Part shown: positions 35,104-44,850 of the stretch, piece by piece
How the letters are laid out: every line of letters begins with the position of its first letter
How positions within the stretch are numbered: the first letter of the stretch is position 1
Notes under the pieces: model-generated
What the model was told of the DNA's origin: nothing
Databases searched by the model: none
The model's input: only the letters and a program-made list of their open reading frames with translations
Program-made: the position numbers and the translations under genes
NCBI GenBank assembly: GCA_025210295.1
Contig: JAOASC010000046.1
Span: forward strand, 248,001-312,000
Source of the DNA: Flavobacteriales bacterium
GTDB lineage: Bacteria; Bacteroidota; Bacteroidia; Flavobacteriales_D; Parvicellaceae
Direction of reading: 5' to 3'
Length of the DNA: 64,000 nt

Positions 35104-36756
35104 TTAATCAAATTTGATTGCTTTTACAGGGGTTATTTTAGTGACAATAAACGAGGGTAGAACTAGTGCTAAGTAGCAAACTACAAAAGCTCCTAAATTG
35201 ACTAACAACAGTGCAAAAACGGGAATATCCATAGGCACAACACTAACATAATAATTTTCCTGAGGTAAGGTTATGATATGAAATTGTTGCTGTAAGAAAA
35301 TTACCAAAAAAGCTAAGATATTTCCATACAACATGCCTTTTAAAATGAGGTATGCTCCGTTGTAAATAAAAACTTTTCTTACACTCCAATTAGTTGCCCC
35401 TAAAGCTTTTAGGATTCCTATCATTTGCGTTTTTTCTAATATTAAAACCATTAACGCCGAGGTCATATTAATAATTGCAACAATAATCATTAATCCAATG
35501 ATGATATAGACATTCATATCTAGCATTTCTAGCCAATTGAATATCTCTTCATTCTGCGTAACGATTGTTGTCACATTATATTGAGGCCCCACATATCTTT
35601 CTATAATTTCCTCTCCTTCCTCTAATTTTTCAAATTTGTTTAACAGCACCTCTACTCCTCCGCTATAGTGGTTAGCGCTCCCCCCAGAAGTTTTTAATGT
35701 GGTAATAAAGGTTCCTCCTTGAGTACGATACGCTGTCACTGAATCATTAAGGTAATTGGGCTCTAAATCTGCCGTACTGCTTTCACAATTACATTGGTTA
35801 TTCCCTTGCGTTTTAATGGTTAACCAAGCTGTATCTGCTATTGATTTTTGTTCAATCGGCTCCAAGTAGCCATTGGATTCAAAATCTGTAGCCACTAATT
35901 GAATTACTGTATCTTTAATTGGACAAAGAATTTGTTTTTGTTCAACACTATAAGGAGCGTTATTCCAACTATAGCGATAATTTTGATTTCCTCCAAAAAC
36001 CTTTGCACTCACAACTACAAATCCATGTTCACAGTTTTCTTCAACTTTCAAAAATGTTGCTATTCCCCATTCATTCAATTTTCTAACTTGGTTGAGGTCT
36101 ATAAAGCAAAATTGTCGATCAAAATCTTCTAAGCCAGTTTCATAGATTCCAGCAACTATCAAGTTTCGTTGTTTAGGTCCCTCTTGTTTCACAAAAAAAG
36201 TGGCCACTTTATCATTGATTGCTAACTGTAATTTATCTGCAATAAACCTAGACACTACAATGCTATCATTTTCGCCTCGGTTTTGAAAGTTAGGGATCTT
36301 TCCCTCTTTTAAATGTTTTTGAAAAAAAGTGTTATTAAAATCATGGCTAACACCTTTAAACACGACTCCTAAGATATCCCTTATCGCTTCTCCTTTTTCA
36401 TTCTTTTCAAGCACTTCTTTCGCTTGCATGATTGCTGGCTTATAGGCAAATACTTGTACATGATTAACGGATTCATCTGCCTTTATAGCATCCATTGCAA
36501 TATCGTCAATGAGCAATGGACTTGATTCAAACGATAAATTATTATAAGAACTAGATATTTGAACATGTGAACCAAACCCAATAATTTTTTCCCTTACTTC
36601 TTTTTGAAAACCTGAAGCAATAGAAATGGACAATAACATTACCGCAATACCTAATGTAATACCGGCAATAGCTAAAAATACAATAGGTTTAGAAACTTTT
36701 TCCTTCCCCTTTTTGTTTTCTAGCATCCTTTTTGCTATATATAGTTCTGTATTCAA
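35104..36756 (-). CDS. LolE/FtsX-type ABC transporter permease with periplasmic insertion
   Basis: 550 residues. N-terminal membrane helix (IVFLAIAGITLGIAVMLL), the MacB-PCD periplasmic domain, and three C-terminal helices with the FtsX pattern (IGLMIIVAIINMTSALMVL, GILKALGATNWSVRKVF, the last being the classical cytoplasmic loop). This is the lipoprotein-releasing LolC/E group of Bacteroidota. Relatives are usually near 400 residues. Here a segment of about 130 residues (about 236-365) is inserted in the periplasmic part; it includes VFGGNQNYRYSWNN, like an SprB/PKD-type beta-sandwich, and a C-x-C pair. No ATPase gene is adjacent. A TAnnTTTG box lies 21 bases upstream. Confidence 0.88.
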   Translation of the reverse strand: MNTELYIAKRMLENKKGKEKVSKPIVFLAIAGITLGIAVMLLSISIASGFQKEVREKIIGFGSHVQISSSYNNLSFESSPLLIDDIAMDAIKADESVNHVQVFAYKPAIMQAKEVLEKNEKGEAIRDILGVVFKGVSHDFNNTFFQKHLKEGKIPNFQNRGENDSIVVSRFIADKLQLAINDKVATFFVKQEGPKQRNLIVAGIYETGLEDFDRQFCFIDLNQVRKLNEWGIATFLKVEENCEHGFVVVSAKVFGGNQNYRYSWNNAPYSVEQKQILCPIKDTVIQLVATDFESNGYLEPIEQKSIADTAWLTIKTQGNNQCNCESSTADLEPNYLNDSVTAYRTQGGTFITTLKTSGGSANHYSGGVEVLLNKFEKLEEGEEIIERYVGPQYNVTTIVTQNEEIFNWLEMLDMNVYIIIGLMIIVAIINMTSALMVLILEKTQMIGILKALGATNWSVRKVFIYNGAYLILKGMLYGNILAFLVIFLQQQFHIITLPQENYYVSVVPMDIPVFALLLVNLGAFVVCYLALVLPSFIVTKITPVKAIKFD

Positions 36757-36777
36757 ATCGTTTTATCTATTTTGCGC

Positions 36778-36785
36778 CAAATTTA
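36778..36785 (-). promoter_or_regulatory. -7 box TAAATTTG for the permease gene
   Basis: Minus strand TAAATTTG matches TAnnTTTG, 21 bases before the ATG at 36756, in the 55-base divergent gap with namZ. Confidence 0.45.
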
Positions 36786-36811
36786 GGTAAAAAACCCATT
36801 TTATTATACAC

Positions 36812-37987
36812 ATGAAAAATATATTCACCTTATTTTCTTTGTTTGTGCTTTCTTTATTAGAAATCTCAGCTCAAATCAATACAGGAGCAAACCAGACTTC
36901 GAAATACCTTCCTCTCTTACAAGGTAAAAAAGTAGCTGTTGTAGCCAACCAAACAAGTGTTATTCAAAACACTCACCTTGTGGACTCTTTAGTTTCTTTA
37001 GGAATAACTATAGAAAAAGTTTTTGCTCCAGAACATGGTTTTAGGGGCACTGCAGATGCTGGAGAAAAAGTTGCTGATGGGAAAGATAAAAAAACTGGAA
37101 TTTCTATTCTGTCACTTTATGGTAGAAAAAACAGAAAACCTTCTGCTGAAAAATTAGCAAATATTGACCTTGTTATTTTTGATATCCAGGATGTAGGTGC
37201 GCGCTTTTACACCTATATCAGTACTATGCATTATGTAATGGAAGCTTGTGCAGAAAACAATATTCCTCTATTATTGTTAGACCGACCTAACCCTAATGGT
37301 TTTTATGTTGATGGACCGGTGTTGGAGATGAGTCAAAAATCATTCATTGGAATGCACCCTGTTCCTATTGTCCATGGAATGACAATAGCTGAATATGCCC
37401 AAATGATTAATGGTGAAAAGTGGCTCAATAACGGAATACAATGTCAATTAGAAATCATTCAATGTAGCAATTATACACACAAAGATAAGTACCATCTTCC
37501 TATTGCTCCATCTCCTAACTTACCGAATATGACAAGTATTTACCTTTACCCTTCTCTTTGTTTGTTTGAAGGTACAAATGTTAGTGTTGGTAGAGGAACC
37601 ACTACACCTTTTCAAATTTTTGGTTCTCCTTTTATTCCTTCTACCGATTTTTCTTTTATTCCCCAACCTATGTTTGGTGCAAAGCATCCTAAACATGAAA
37701 ATAAACGTTGCCATGGATACGACCTCACTGCTTTTGGAGATCATTTTATGCCTGAATTAGGGGAATTGTATTTACATTGGTTAACGAGTATGTATCATCA
37801 ATCTTCCAACCCATCTGACTTTTTTAGGAAAGATGGTTTCTTTTATTTATTGACTGGAAATAAAAAAATCAAACAAATGATTGAGGAGGGAAAGTCAGTA
37901 AAAACAATCCGAGCATCATGGAAAGATGAATTGAATGCGTTTAAAATGGTGCGTAAAAAGTACTTACTTTACCCAGATTTTGAGTAA
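36812..37987 (+). CDS. namZ: NamZ-type exo-beta-N-acetylmuramidase (DUF1343)
   Basis: 391 residues with a signal peptide ending LEISAQ. Family signatures in order: GKKVAVVANQTSV, FAPEHGFRGTADAGEKV, DIQDVGARFYTYISTM, LLLDRPNPNGFYVDGP, GMTIAEYAQMINGE, PNLPNMTSIYLYPSLCLFEGTNVSVGRGT (in two blocks) and PFQIFGSPF. NamZ proteins remove terminal N-acetylmuramic acid from peptidoglycan fragments in recycling. Predicted periplasmic. Length slightly short at the C-terminus but all core motifs are present. Monocistronic. Confidence 0.92.
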   Translation: MKNIFTLFSLFVLSLLEISAQINTGANQTSKYLPLLQGKKVAVVANQTSVIQNTHLVDSLVSLGITIEKVFAPEHGFRGTADAGEKVADGKDKKTGISILSLYGRKNRKPSAEKLANIDLVIFDIQDVGARFYTYISTMHYVMEACAENNIPLLLLDRPNPNGFYVDGPVLEMSQKSFIGMHPVPIVHGMTIAEYAQMINGEKWLNNGIQCQLEIIQCSNYTHKDKYHLPIAPSPNLPNMTSIYLYPSLCLFEGTNVSVGRGTTTPFQIFGSPFIPSTDFSFIPQPMFGAKHPKHENKRCHGYDLTAFGDHFMPELGELYLHWLTSMYHQSSNPSDFFRKDGFFYLLTGNKKIKQMIEEGKSVKTIRASWKDELNAFKMVRKKYLLYPDFE

Positions 37988-38062
37988 TGTTTCTTTTGTA
38001 ACAAATACTACATAAAATACCATTTTTGACAAAAATCATAGTTATGCATCTCTAATAAAAGT

Positions 38063-38070
38063 TATTTTTG
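38063..38070 (+). promoter_or_regulatory. -7 box TATTTTTG for the ferredoxin reductase operon
   Basis: TATTTTTG matches TAnnTTTG, 21 bases before the ATG at 38092. Confidence 0.5.
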
Positions 38071-38091
38071 TATTGATATAAAAAATAAGAG

Positions 38092-39099
38092 ATGATTGAA
38101 ACAGATATATTAATTATTGGAGCAGGGCCTGTTGGGTTGTTTACGGTATTTGAAGCTGGGTTACTAAAATTAAGGTGTCACTTAATTGATTCCTTACCAC
38201 AGGTTGGTGGACAATGTTCAGAAATATACCCTAAAAAGCCAATTTATGATATTCCTGCGTATCCTTCTATACTTGCAGGAGATTTGTCGGATAAGTTAAT
38301 GGAGCAGATCGCTCCTTTTAAACCTGGCTTTACACTAGGTGAAACAGCTGTAAGCATTGAGGAGACTGAAGACAACCAATTTATTGTGACAACAAATGCA
38401 GGAACTAAACACAAAGCTCCTAATGTTGCCATTGCAGGTGGGCTAGGTGTTTTCACACCAAGAAAACCACCTATTCCTACATTAAAACAATTTGAAAAGA
38501 AAGGAGTAGAATATATTGTCAAGGATCCTGAAATATACCGTGACAAACGCGTAGTTATCAGTGGAGGTGGTGACTCTGCTTTAGACTGGGCCATTTTCCT
38601 TGCAGAAGGAGTAGCGAAAGAAGTAACCTTGGTTCATCGAAGTAAGAGTTTTAGAGGTCATTTAGACTCTGTACAACGCATTATGGATATGGCTTCTGAA
38701 GGTAAAGTAAAGTTGATGACAGATAGTGAAGTATTTGAGTTAGAAGGGGAGGATCAGCTTGAGCGTGTTGTTATTAAAACGAAAGGAGCGGAAAATACTT
38801 CTATTGAATTAGATAACTGGCTTCCTTTATTCGGGTTAACTCCTAAACTAGGTCCTATTGCTAAATGGGGATTAGAAATTGAAAAGAATTCTATTAAGGT
38901 GGATACTTTTGACTATAGCACCAATAGAGCGGGAATTTTTGCTATTGGGGATGTAAACACTTACCCTGGTAAACTAAAATTAATTTTATGTGGTTTCCAT
39001 GAAGCTACATTAATGGTTCAAAGCGCTTTCAAAAGAATTTATCCAGAAAAGAATAACGTTTTAAAATATACAACAGTAAACGGGATTAACGGCTTTTAA
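38092..39099 (+). CDS. ferredoxin/flavodoxin-NADP reductase, thioredoxin-reductase-like type
   Basis: 335 residues. FAD-binding motif IGAGPVGLFTVFEAG at the N-terminus, FAD contact QVGGQCSEIYP, an NADPH-binding motif ISGGGDSALDWAI near 160, and the C-terminal FAD motif AIGDVNTYPGKLKLILCGFHEA. The redox-active CxxC of thioredoxin reductase is missing, which places it with the TrxR-like ferredoxin:NADP oxidoreductases (YumC type). Catalyses electron exchange between NADPH and ferredoxin; the ferredoxin gene follows 19 bases downstream and is the likely partner. Confidence 0.94.
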   Translation: MIETDILIIGAGPVGLFTVFEAGLLKLRCHLIDSLPQVGGQCSEIYPKKPIYDIPAYPSILAGDLSDKLMEQIAPFKPGFTLGETAVSIEETEDNQFIVTTNAGTKHKAPNVAIAGGLGVFTPRKPPIPTLKQFEKKGVEYIVKDPEIYRDKRVVISGGGDSALDWAIFLAEGVAKEVTLVHRSKSFRGHLDSVQRIMDMASEGKVKLMTDSEVFELEGEDQLERVVIKTKGAENTSIELDNWLPLFGLTPKLGPIAKWGLEIEKNSIKVDTFDYSTNRAGIFAIGDVNTYPGKLKLILCGFHEATLMVQSAFKRIYPEKNNVLKYTTVNGINGF

Positions 39100-39118
39100 T
39101 TAATTAAAGAATAAATCA

Positions 39119-39466
39119 ATGGACAATATCATAACTGTAACGGTTATCGACAGAGAAGGTGTTGAGCACCAATTAGAAGCTCCAACAGACATGAACATGA
39201 ATATGATGGAGCTTTGCAAAAGCTATGAGTTACCAGTAAAAGGGACTTGTGGAGGAATGGCGATGTGTGCTTCTTGTCAAATGTATGTTCTGAATGATAA
39301 AGTTACACTTGAACGTAATGAAGACGAGCAACTAATGTTAGATGAAGCTTGGCATGTAGAAGATAACAGTCGACTAGGATGTCAAATTCATTTAACGAAT
39401 GAGATGGATGGACTTCTTGTTCAACTTGCTCCTGAGGTTGAAGAGGATGACGATGATGATTGGTAA
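39119..39466 (+). CDS. 2Fe-2S ferredoxin, adrenodoxin type
   Basis: 115 residues. Cysteines in the pattern CGGMAMCASC and a later GCQIHL give the C-x5-C-x2-C ... C arrangement of adrenodoxin-like 2Fe-2S ferredoxins. It has an acidic tail (EEDDDDDW). It lies directly downstream of the TrxR-like ferredoxin reductase gene, so they form a two-gene electron transfer unit ending in a strong hairpin. The final acceptor is unknown. Confidence 0.95.
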   Translation: MDNIITVTVIDREGVEHQLEAPTDMNMNMMELCKSYELPVKGTCGGMAMCASCQMYVLNDKVTLERNEDEQLMLDEAWHVEDNSRLGCQIHLTNEMDGLLVQLAPEVEEDDDDDW

Positions 39467-39512
39467 TCATTTCACTTGAAGCATTTAGCTTTAAGCATAC
39501 TAATATTTACAA

Positions 39513-39545
39513 AAAAAGCTCTGCATACTGTATGCAGAGCTTTTT
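39513..39545. terminator. terminator after the ferredoxin gene
   Basis: AAAAAGCTCTGCATA (39513-39527) pairs perfectly with TATGCAGAGCTTTTT (39531-39545) around a three-base loop, between convergent genes. Confidence 0.93.
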
Positions 39546-39563
39546 ATTTTTAAGTATTGCTCC

Positions 39564-41579
39564 TTAAATTTCTATTCCTAAGACCAGCATATCATCTAGC
39601 TGTTCTGCTCCGTTCATCCATTCAACAATTGTATTCTCTAATAAATCTCTTTGAAAATCCATAGACTGTGTTCCTGACCCTTGTAAAATTTCTCTAAATG
39701 GTCTATAGTAGAATTTTTTCCCTTTCGGTCCACCTTTTTGATCTGCAAAACCATCAGAGAACATATACAGTCGATCTCCTTTAAGTAGGTCCATTTCTAT
39801 ATTCTCAAATTCTGAGGCTACTTTTTTACTGTTATACCCTACAGACATTTTCGTTGCTTTCACTTCTTCCAACTGTCCAGCTCTATAGAAGTATAATGGG
39901 TTTCTTGCTCCAGCAAAGCTTAGTTTATTGTTTGATTTATCAATACAAATTAGCGTCATGTCCATTCCATCTTTTACTTCAGAGACACCTGTTGACATTC
40001 CTAGCTGTTCATTGATACGATCACTCATAAACTTTAACACATCTGCTGGTTTATCGATTTTTAGCTCTACAATCGCTTTTTCTATTAAGTTATTACCAAT
40101 AATAGACATAAATGCTCCTGGAACACCATGTCCAGTACAATCAGAGACAGAAACATACAATTTAGAACCATGTTCATAGTACCAATAGAAATCTCCACTT
40201 ACAATATCTTTAGGTCTAAAAAACACAAATGAATCTGAAAATTTTTCTTTCAAACCACCAATTGGAGGCAATATTGAAGTCTGGATTTTTTTAGCATAAT
40301 CTAAACTCTCTTTTATGTTGTGATTCTTATGTTCTAATTCAGCCTTTTGCTCTTCTAGAGAATTTTTCTGCTCTTCAATCAACTCATTCTTAGCGACCAG
40401 GGCTTCATTTGCTTTCTTTCTTTCTCTATTACTTTTTAAAACAAAAAGAATTAAAATTGCTAACAAAGCTAATCCAATTCCACCGCCAATTATCATTGTT
40501 GTTTGCTTGGCATTTTGAGCTGCTAACAAGTCATTTTTTGCAGCTACTTTCTCTTCTTCAGCTTTAGCTGCTGAAGCAACTGTTTCGGCTAATTTCTTAG
40601 CTTGTTCTAACTTTAATTTTTCTTCTTCTTTTTCTTTAATTTCCCTGTCATACGCCTCTTTCTCTAATCGTTTTTTAAGCTCAAGGATCTGCATGGTTTC
40701 ACTCAACTCACTTATTTTCTCATCAGATAAAATAATCATATCCTCATAATCATTCATTCTTCTTGCAATATCATTTTGATTCTCAATATCAACATCTGTT
40801 ACACTACTCGCTTTTTTCTCTTGATTTTCTTGGACTATCGAAAGATTTTTAGCGGCACTTTTCTCAAGGGAATTTAGACCATATTGTTTAGCTTTATCTT
40901 TAGCCTCTTGCAATTGCTTAATGGCTTTTTCATAATCACCTCTATTAGCATTAAGAGCTCCAATAGCCATCATTGCTTGAACCTCTCCTTGCTTATTTTT
41001 TGATTTTTGGTGATGGGCTAAACTTACTTCAAACCATTTAATTGCTTTTTTTCTATCGTTCGCTTTTTTTTCCATGTTAGCATAATCACCTGCCACATAC
41101 CCTAATGCTCTTTCATCTTTTAGTTTAGTGTAGATATCATAAGACTCCTGAAAACTGTTTCTTGCATCACTAAACTTCTTTAGCGAAGTATATTCTTTTC
41201 CTAAGAGACTTAAATCATACGCAGCACTTGGTTCATTACCAAATTCTTGATCAACTTTTAAAACTTTTTCGATTGCTTGAATTGCTTCAGTGTGCTTTCT
41301 TAATGCTGACAATGCCTTTCCTTTATTCAAGTATCCATCCATTTCTTCAGCAACATCACCTAAGTCCTGACTTAACTTTATTGCTTCTTCTGCATAAGCT
41401 AAACTCTCTTTTCTGTTCTTTCTTAATAAGGTTTTAGAGAGCATATTTAAAACATGTGGTTTTTCTTCTTTAGGAGACGCTTCTAGTTTTTCTTTCAACA
41501 GCGTTACCTTATCCTGACTATAAGACACTGATGCTAAAAAACTTAACAAGGCTATTAAAACAATCTTGATATAGTTCAT
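39564..41579 (-). CDS. TPR and SpoIIE-type PP2C phosphatase, membrane-bound
   Basis: 671 residues. Signal peptide, TPR repeats (about 25-250; for example EKAIKQLQEAKDKAKQYG), a coiled coil (290-360), one membrane helix (TMIIGGGIGLALLAILILFVL), a second coiled coil (390-430) and a SpoIIE/PPM serine phosphatase domain (435-671) with the metal-binding SGDFYWYY, VSDCTGHGVPGAFMS and the last MLVLGIEI strand. In Bacteroidota such proteins are common and probably dephosphorylate anti-sigma antagonists or other regulators; no partner is visible. It precedes the T9SS-related operon but is separated by an imperfect hairpin. Confidence 0.93.
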   Translation of the reverse strand: MNYIKIVLIALLSFLASVSYSQDKVTLLKEKLEASPKEEKPHVLNMLSKTLLRKNRKESLAYAEEAIKLSQDLGDVAEEMDGYLNKGKALSALRKHTEAIQAIEKVLKVDQEFGNEPSAAYDLSLLGKEYTSLKKFSDARNSFQESYDIYTKLKDERALGYVAGDYANMEKKANDRKKAIKWFEVSLAHHQKSKNKQGEVQAMMAIGALNANRGDYEKAIKQLQEAKDKAKQYGLNSLEKSAAKNLSIVQENQEKKASSVTDVDIENQNDIARRMNDYEDMIILSDEKISELSETMQILELKKRLEKEAYDREIKEKEEEKLKLEQAKKLAETVASAAKAEEEKVAAKNDLLAAQNAKQTTMIIGGGIGLALLAILILFVLKSNRERKKANEALVAKNELIEEQKNSLEEQKAELEHKNHNIKESLDYAKKIQTSILPPIGGLKEKFSDSFVFFRPKDIVSGDFYWYYEHGSKLYVSVSDCTGHGVPGAFMSIIGNNLIEKAIVELKIDKPADVLKFMSDRINEQLGMSTGVSEVKDGMDMTLICIDKSNNKLSFAGARNPLYFYRAGQLEEVKATKMSVGYNSKKVASEFENIEMDLLKGDRLYMFSDGFADQKGGPKGKKFYYRPFREILQGSGTQSMDFQRDLLENTIVEWMNGAEQLDDMLVLGIEI

Positions 41580-41597
41580 AATTATGTTTGTATAAAT

Positions 41598-41636
41598 GAA
41601 AAATCCTATACAACTGGCGTTATACAGGAATTTTTC
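41598..41636. terminator. imperfect hairpin after the OmpA/PD40 gene
   Basis: GAAAAATCCTATACAAC-like left arm and a right arm ending GGAATTTTTC pair with a few mismatches across 41598-41636, just after the stop of the OmpA/PD40 gene. Likely terminator for the 49101-41652 operon. Confidence 0.6.
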
Positions 41637-41651
41637 ACAATTAGTTAAATG

Positions 41652-43853
41652 TTATAGTATTTTTATTTCCACTCGTCGATTTTTCTCTGCCTCTTTCTCA
41701 TTAGAACGCTGCAACTTACAATCGTTAAGTATATATTTCTCTCCATATCCTACCCCTTTTAATCTTGAGCTTGATATTCCATGTTTAACAATGTACTCAA
41801 CACAAGCCTTGGCTCTCTTTTTAGACAGTGCTAAGTTATAAGAATCTTTACCGATACAATCTGTATGAGCACTCAATTCGATTTTTACATCTGCATTTTC
41901 ATTCAGATACTCTACAATATTATCTAAAATTGGGTAAGATTCTTCTTTAATCTTTCCTTTATCAAAATAGAAGTAAATATTATTAATTTTAAGCTTAACA
42001 TCTTTTTTAGCCGTTGGGTTAAACTTAAGTGGGTTCATCGACTCTATAATGCTTGATCTATTTGGATCATTACTCACTACAGAAGGAATTTCAAAGGCTT
42101 TTTCATCATAGCCTTCTCTATTGATGTTCACTCTGTATTCTTTATCTCTACGAATATTGTGCTTCCAAGATCCATATTTATCAGTAAGAACACTTGCGAC
42201 TTTTACGTATTCCCCGTTTTCATTTTTTTCGTAAAGATCTACTACAGCTCCTTCTACAGCTTTGTTGGTAATCGCGTCAATCATTTGCCCAAATAAAACA
42301 GCCTTTTCTAACTTAACTCCACTTTTAATTTGAGCTAACTTTTTATCTCTACGTTTATCGTTTTGTAATAATTCGATTTCTTTTACTTCATAATAAGGGT
42401 TATCATAAACGATTTTGTAATCTTTATTTTTGGCAAAATTAGTTCCCCACACACCGTTTTCATCAGTAATATTAACTGAAGACTCTACCCATTCTCCGTC
42501 AACTTTTTCGTAAACGATAATTTTCGTTTCTGAGATAGGTTCTCCTGTCTCCTTATCAATAACTTTATACTCAGCTGGAATTAACTTAAATGAATAGATC
42601 TTATCTGATCCATCTTCACTATCTCTATTAGAAGATAAAAATCCTGTTACTTGGTCTTTATTTGGAGAAAATGCAAAATCATCAAATGTTGAGTTTAACG
42701 GCTTTCCGACATTTTCAGCTTTTTTAAACAATTCATCTTTATCCATTTCAGCTTTAAAGATATCTGATCCTCCAAATCCAAAGTGTCCTCTTGAAGAGAA
42801 ATACAAGCTGTTATTTACAAAAGATGGTGTCATTTCATCTAACTTCGTATTGACACTTGGACCTAAGTTAACAGGTTTTGAAAATGTACCATCATTATTT
42901 TTAGTTGCTTTATAGACATCATAACCTCCCATAGTTCCTTCCATGTTAGATACAAAATATAATGTATTACCATCTTCAGTAATAAAAGGATGAGCACAAC
43001 TATATTCATTGCTATTAAACGACAATTCTTCTTTTTCAGTCCAAGAACCATCTTTAAACTCTGTTCTAAAAATTTTAAGAACGTTTACACCTTTAGAGCT
43101 ATAATCCATTTTTTTAGTTTTAGATGGACTGTATTTATTTTTCCCTGAAGAATTAGATGTAAAATAAATGGTATTACCATCTTTTGAGACAGATGGATAA
43201 CCTGAGTAGTATTGACTTGTTAAATTTTTAGCTAAAACAGTAGGTGCTTCAAAAGAATTTTCTCCTGATTTTTTACTATATCCTAAGTTATAGAATATCG
43301 TTTTTCCTTCATCAGTAGATTGTGCTAAACCTGTTAAGACACCTTCTTTATATTCAGAAGTTCCCATACTAATTCCATTGGTAGCAATATTAGTTACATC
43401 CACTAAATAAGGTGTTGCATCATCTCCATGAGCTTCTGCCCAATCGATCATTTTATTGAAATCCTTTTTCAATTTAGCATCTCCTTTTTTTTCTGCATAT
43501 TTTAAAAAGAAAATCTTAGCCTCTTCAGTTTTTCCTACAGTTCTTAACATAGAACTATAGTTTAAGAATTTATCGATATCGTTTGGATTTGCCGCAAGGT
43601 ATTTTCCGTAATAATCAGACGCTTTATTATAATTATGAGTCTTCTCATTACATTCTGCCAACCCTTTATAGACAAGTACTTTTTGTTCGTCACTAATTTT
43701 TGGGTTATTTAAAGCTTGCTCGAAGTTTGCTATAGCTTCTCTATAATATCCTCCTTTTTGTTTTTCAACACCTACAGTAAGCTCTTTTTGCTGTGCATTT
43801 AAGTTTAATGCCACAAGTAAAGCGGTGCTTACACTAAAAATTAACTTCCTCAT
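41652..43853 (-). CDS. OmpA family protein with TPR and PD40 repeats (PorE-like)
   Basis: 733 residues. Signal peptide, a TPR region (20-125), PD40 beta-propeller repeats (about 190-410; SKDGNTIYFTSNSSGK, TEDGNTLYFVSNMEG), carboxypeptidase-regulatory-like beta-sandwiches (about 420-600) and an OmpA C-terminal peptidoglycan-binding domain (610-733; IELSAHTDCIGKDSYNLALSKKRA). This domain set matches PorE-type T9SS accessory proteins and similar OmpA proteins, often encoded beside PorP/SprF as here (33 bases downstream of it). Probably anchors the outer-membrane secretion complex to peptidoglycan. Confidence 0.9.
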   Translation of the reverse strand: MRKLIFSVSTALLVALNLNAQQKELTVGVEKQKGGYYREAIANFEQALNNPKISDEQKVLVYKGLAECNEKTHNYNKASDYYGKYLAANPNDIDKFLNYSSMLRTVGKTEEAKIFFLKYAEKKGDAKLKKDFNKMIDWAEAHGDDATPYLVDVTNIATNGISMGTSEYKEGVLTGLAQSTDEGKTIFYNLGYSKKSGENSFEAPTVLAKNLTSQYYSGYPSVSKDGNTIYFTSNSSGKNKYSPSKTKKMDYSSKGVNVLKIFRTEFKDGSWTEKEELSFNSNEYSCAHPFITEDGNTLYFVSNMEGTMGGYDVYKATKNNDGTFSKPVNLGPSVNTKLDEMTPSFVNNSLYFSSRGHFGFGGSDIFKAEMDKDELFKKAENVGKPLNSTFDDFAFSPNKDQVTGFLSSNRDSEDGSDKIYSFKLIPAEYKVIDKETGEPISETKIIVYEKVDGEWVESSVNITDENGVWGTNFAKNKDYKIVYDNPYYEVKEIELLQNDKRRDKKLAQIKSGVKLEKAVLFGQMIDAITNKAVEGAVVDLYEKNENGEYVKVASVLTDKYGSWKHNIRRDKEYRVNINREGYDEKAFEIPSVVSNDPNRSSIIESMNPLKFNPTAKKDVKLKINNIYFYFDKGKIKEESYPILDNIVEYLNENADVKIELSAHTDCIGKDSYNLALSKKRAKACVEYIVKHGISSSRLKGVGYGEKYILNDCKLQRSNEKEAEKNRRVEIKIL

Positions 43854-43886
43854 TTGTATATATATTCCTTGTATAATATTTTTTAT

Positions 43887-44849
43887 TTAAAATCTTGGTG
43901 GTTCAATTAGTAGGGGCTCTTTTGTTGGCATTTGAAACAACAACATAATCTCATGAGAACCTGTATGATATGTTCCTAATTTTGATAAAGAGAAATCATA
44001 CGAATAAGCTAATTTGAACATTTCATTAATTTGGAATGACAACAAACCAACCAATTCTTTACTAGAACGATAAGAGACTCCTACTCCTAACCTATCATTA
44101 AATACAACTTGGGCATTTAAATCAAATTGAAATGGAGCTCCTGAAATTTGCTTCAATAATGTAGAAGCATTTAAGTCCATGCTTTCTGAAAGTTCAAAGG
44201 TATACCCTGCATTCAAGTAATAGTGCATTTGAGAAAAATCAAATGATGTAGAAGCGTTATCAGTACCTGTAGAATCAGACGTTACAGAATTTAATAACAA
44301 TTTAGGTAGCGACAGTCCTACATAAAATTTATTGGTGTAATAATACATTCCATACTGAAAGTTAGGCAAGACATGCATTCTAGTATCATTGGCAAATAAC
44401 GGATCATTCGCATCATTTACAGTTGCTTGAGAAAAGTTACTTTGATTTAAAACAGCCATACCAGATAACCCTAAAGCTAATTTAGAATTTGTACCCAATG
44501 CAAGGTTATAAGCATATGTCCCTGTTATATCGATTCTATTATTGACTCCAATTTGGTCTCTTACTACTGAAAATCCAGCATTACCATTAGTCGTACCAAT
44601 AGGTGAATTTACATTGATTGCTTGGATTGATGGTGCCCCTTCAAGGCCTACCCATTGTTGTTTAAATAAACCTGCTCCATTTAATGACCCATAGCTACCT
44701 ATTGCAGCTGGGTTAACAAATGGTTGGTGCATCATATATTGTGATATATGAAAATAATCTTGAGCTTTCAACGTTCCAGAATATGTTAATACCCCAATTG
44801 CAACTATTAAAGTAGATACTATTTTATTCATACTAATTCGACTAATCAT
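43887..44849 (-). CDS. PorP/SprF family T9SS membrane protein
   Basis: 320 residues with a signal peptide. Family features: QDYFHISQYMMHQPFVNPAA near the start, then AGLFKQQWVGLEGAP, and strands of a beta barrel to the end (LAYSYDFSLSKLGTYHTGSHEIMLLF). PorP/SprF proteins are outer-membrane partners needed for secretion and anchoring of cargo with type B C-terminal domains; the gene immediately upstream encodes such a cargo, separated by one base. The start could be the ATG at 44849 or the next ATG at 44831, which gives a more usual signal peptide (MNKIVSTLIVAIG). Confidence 0.94.
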   Translation of the reverse strand: MISRISMNKIVSTLIVAIGVLTYSGTLKAQDYFHISQYMMHQPFVNPAAIGSYGSLNGAGLFKQQWVGLEGAPSIQAINVNSPIGTTNGNAGFSVVRDQIGVNNRIDITGTYAYNLALGTNSKLALGLSGMAVLNQSNFSQATVNDANDPLFANDTRMHVLPNFQYGMYYYTNKFYVGLSLPKLLLNSVTSDSTGTDNASTSFDFSQMHYYLNAGYTFELSESMDLNASTLLKQISGAPFQFDLNAQVVFNDRLGVGVSYRSSKELVGLLSFQINEMFKLAYSYDFSLSKLGTYHTGSHEIMLLFQMPTKEPLLIEPPRF

Positions 44850-44850
44850 T

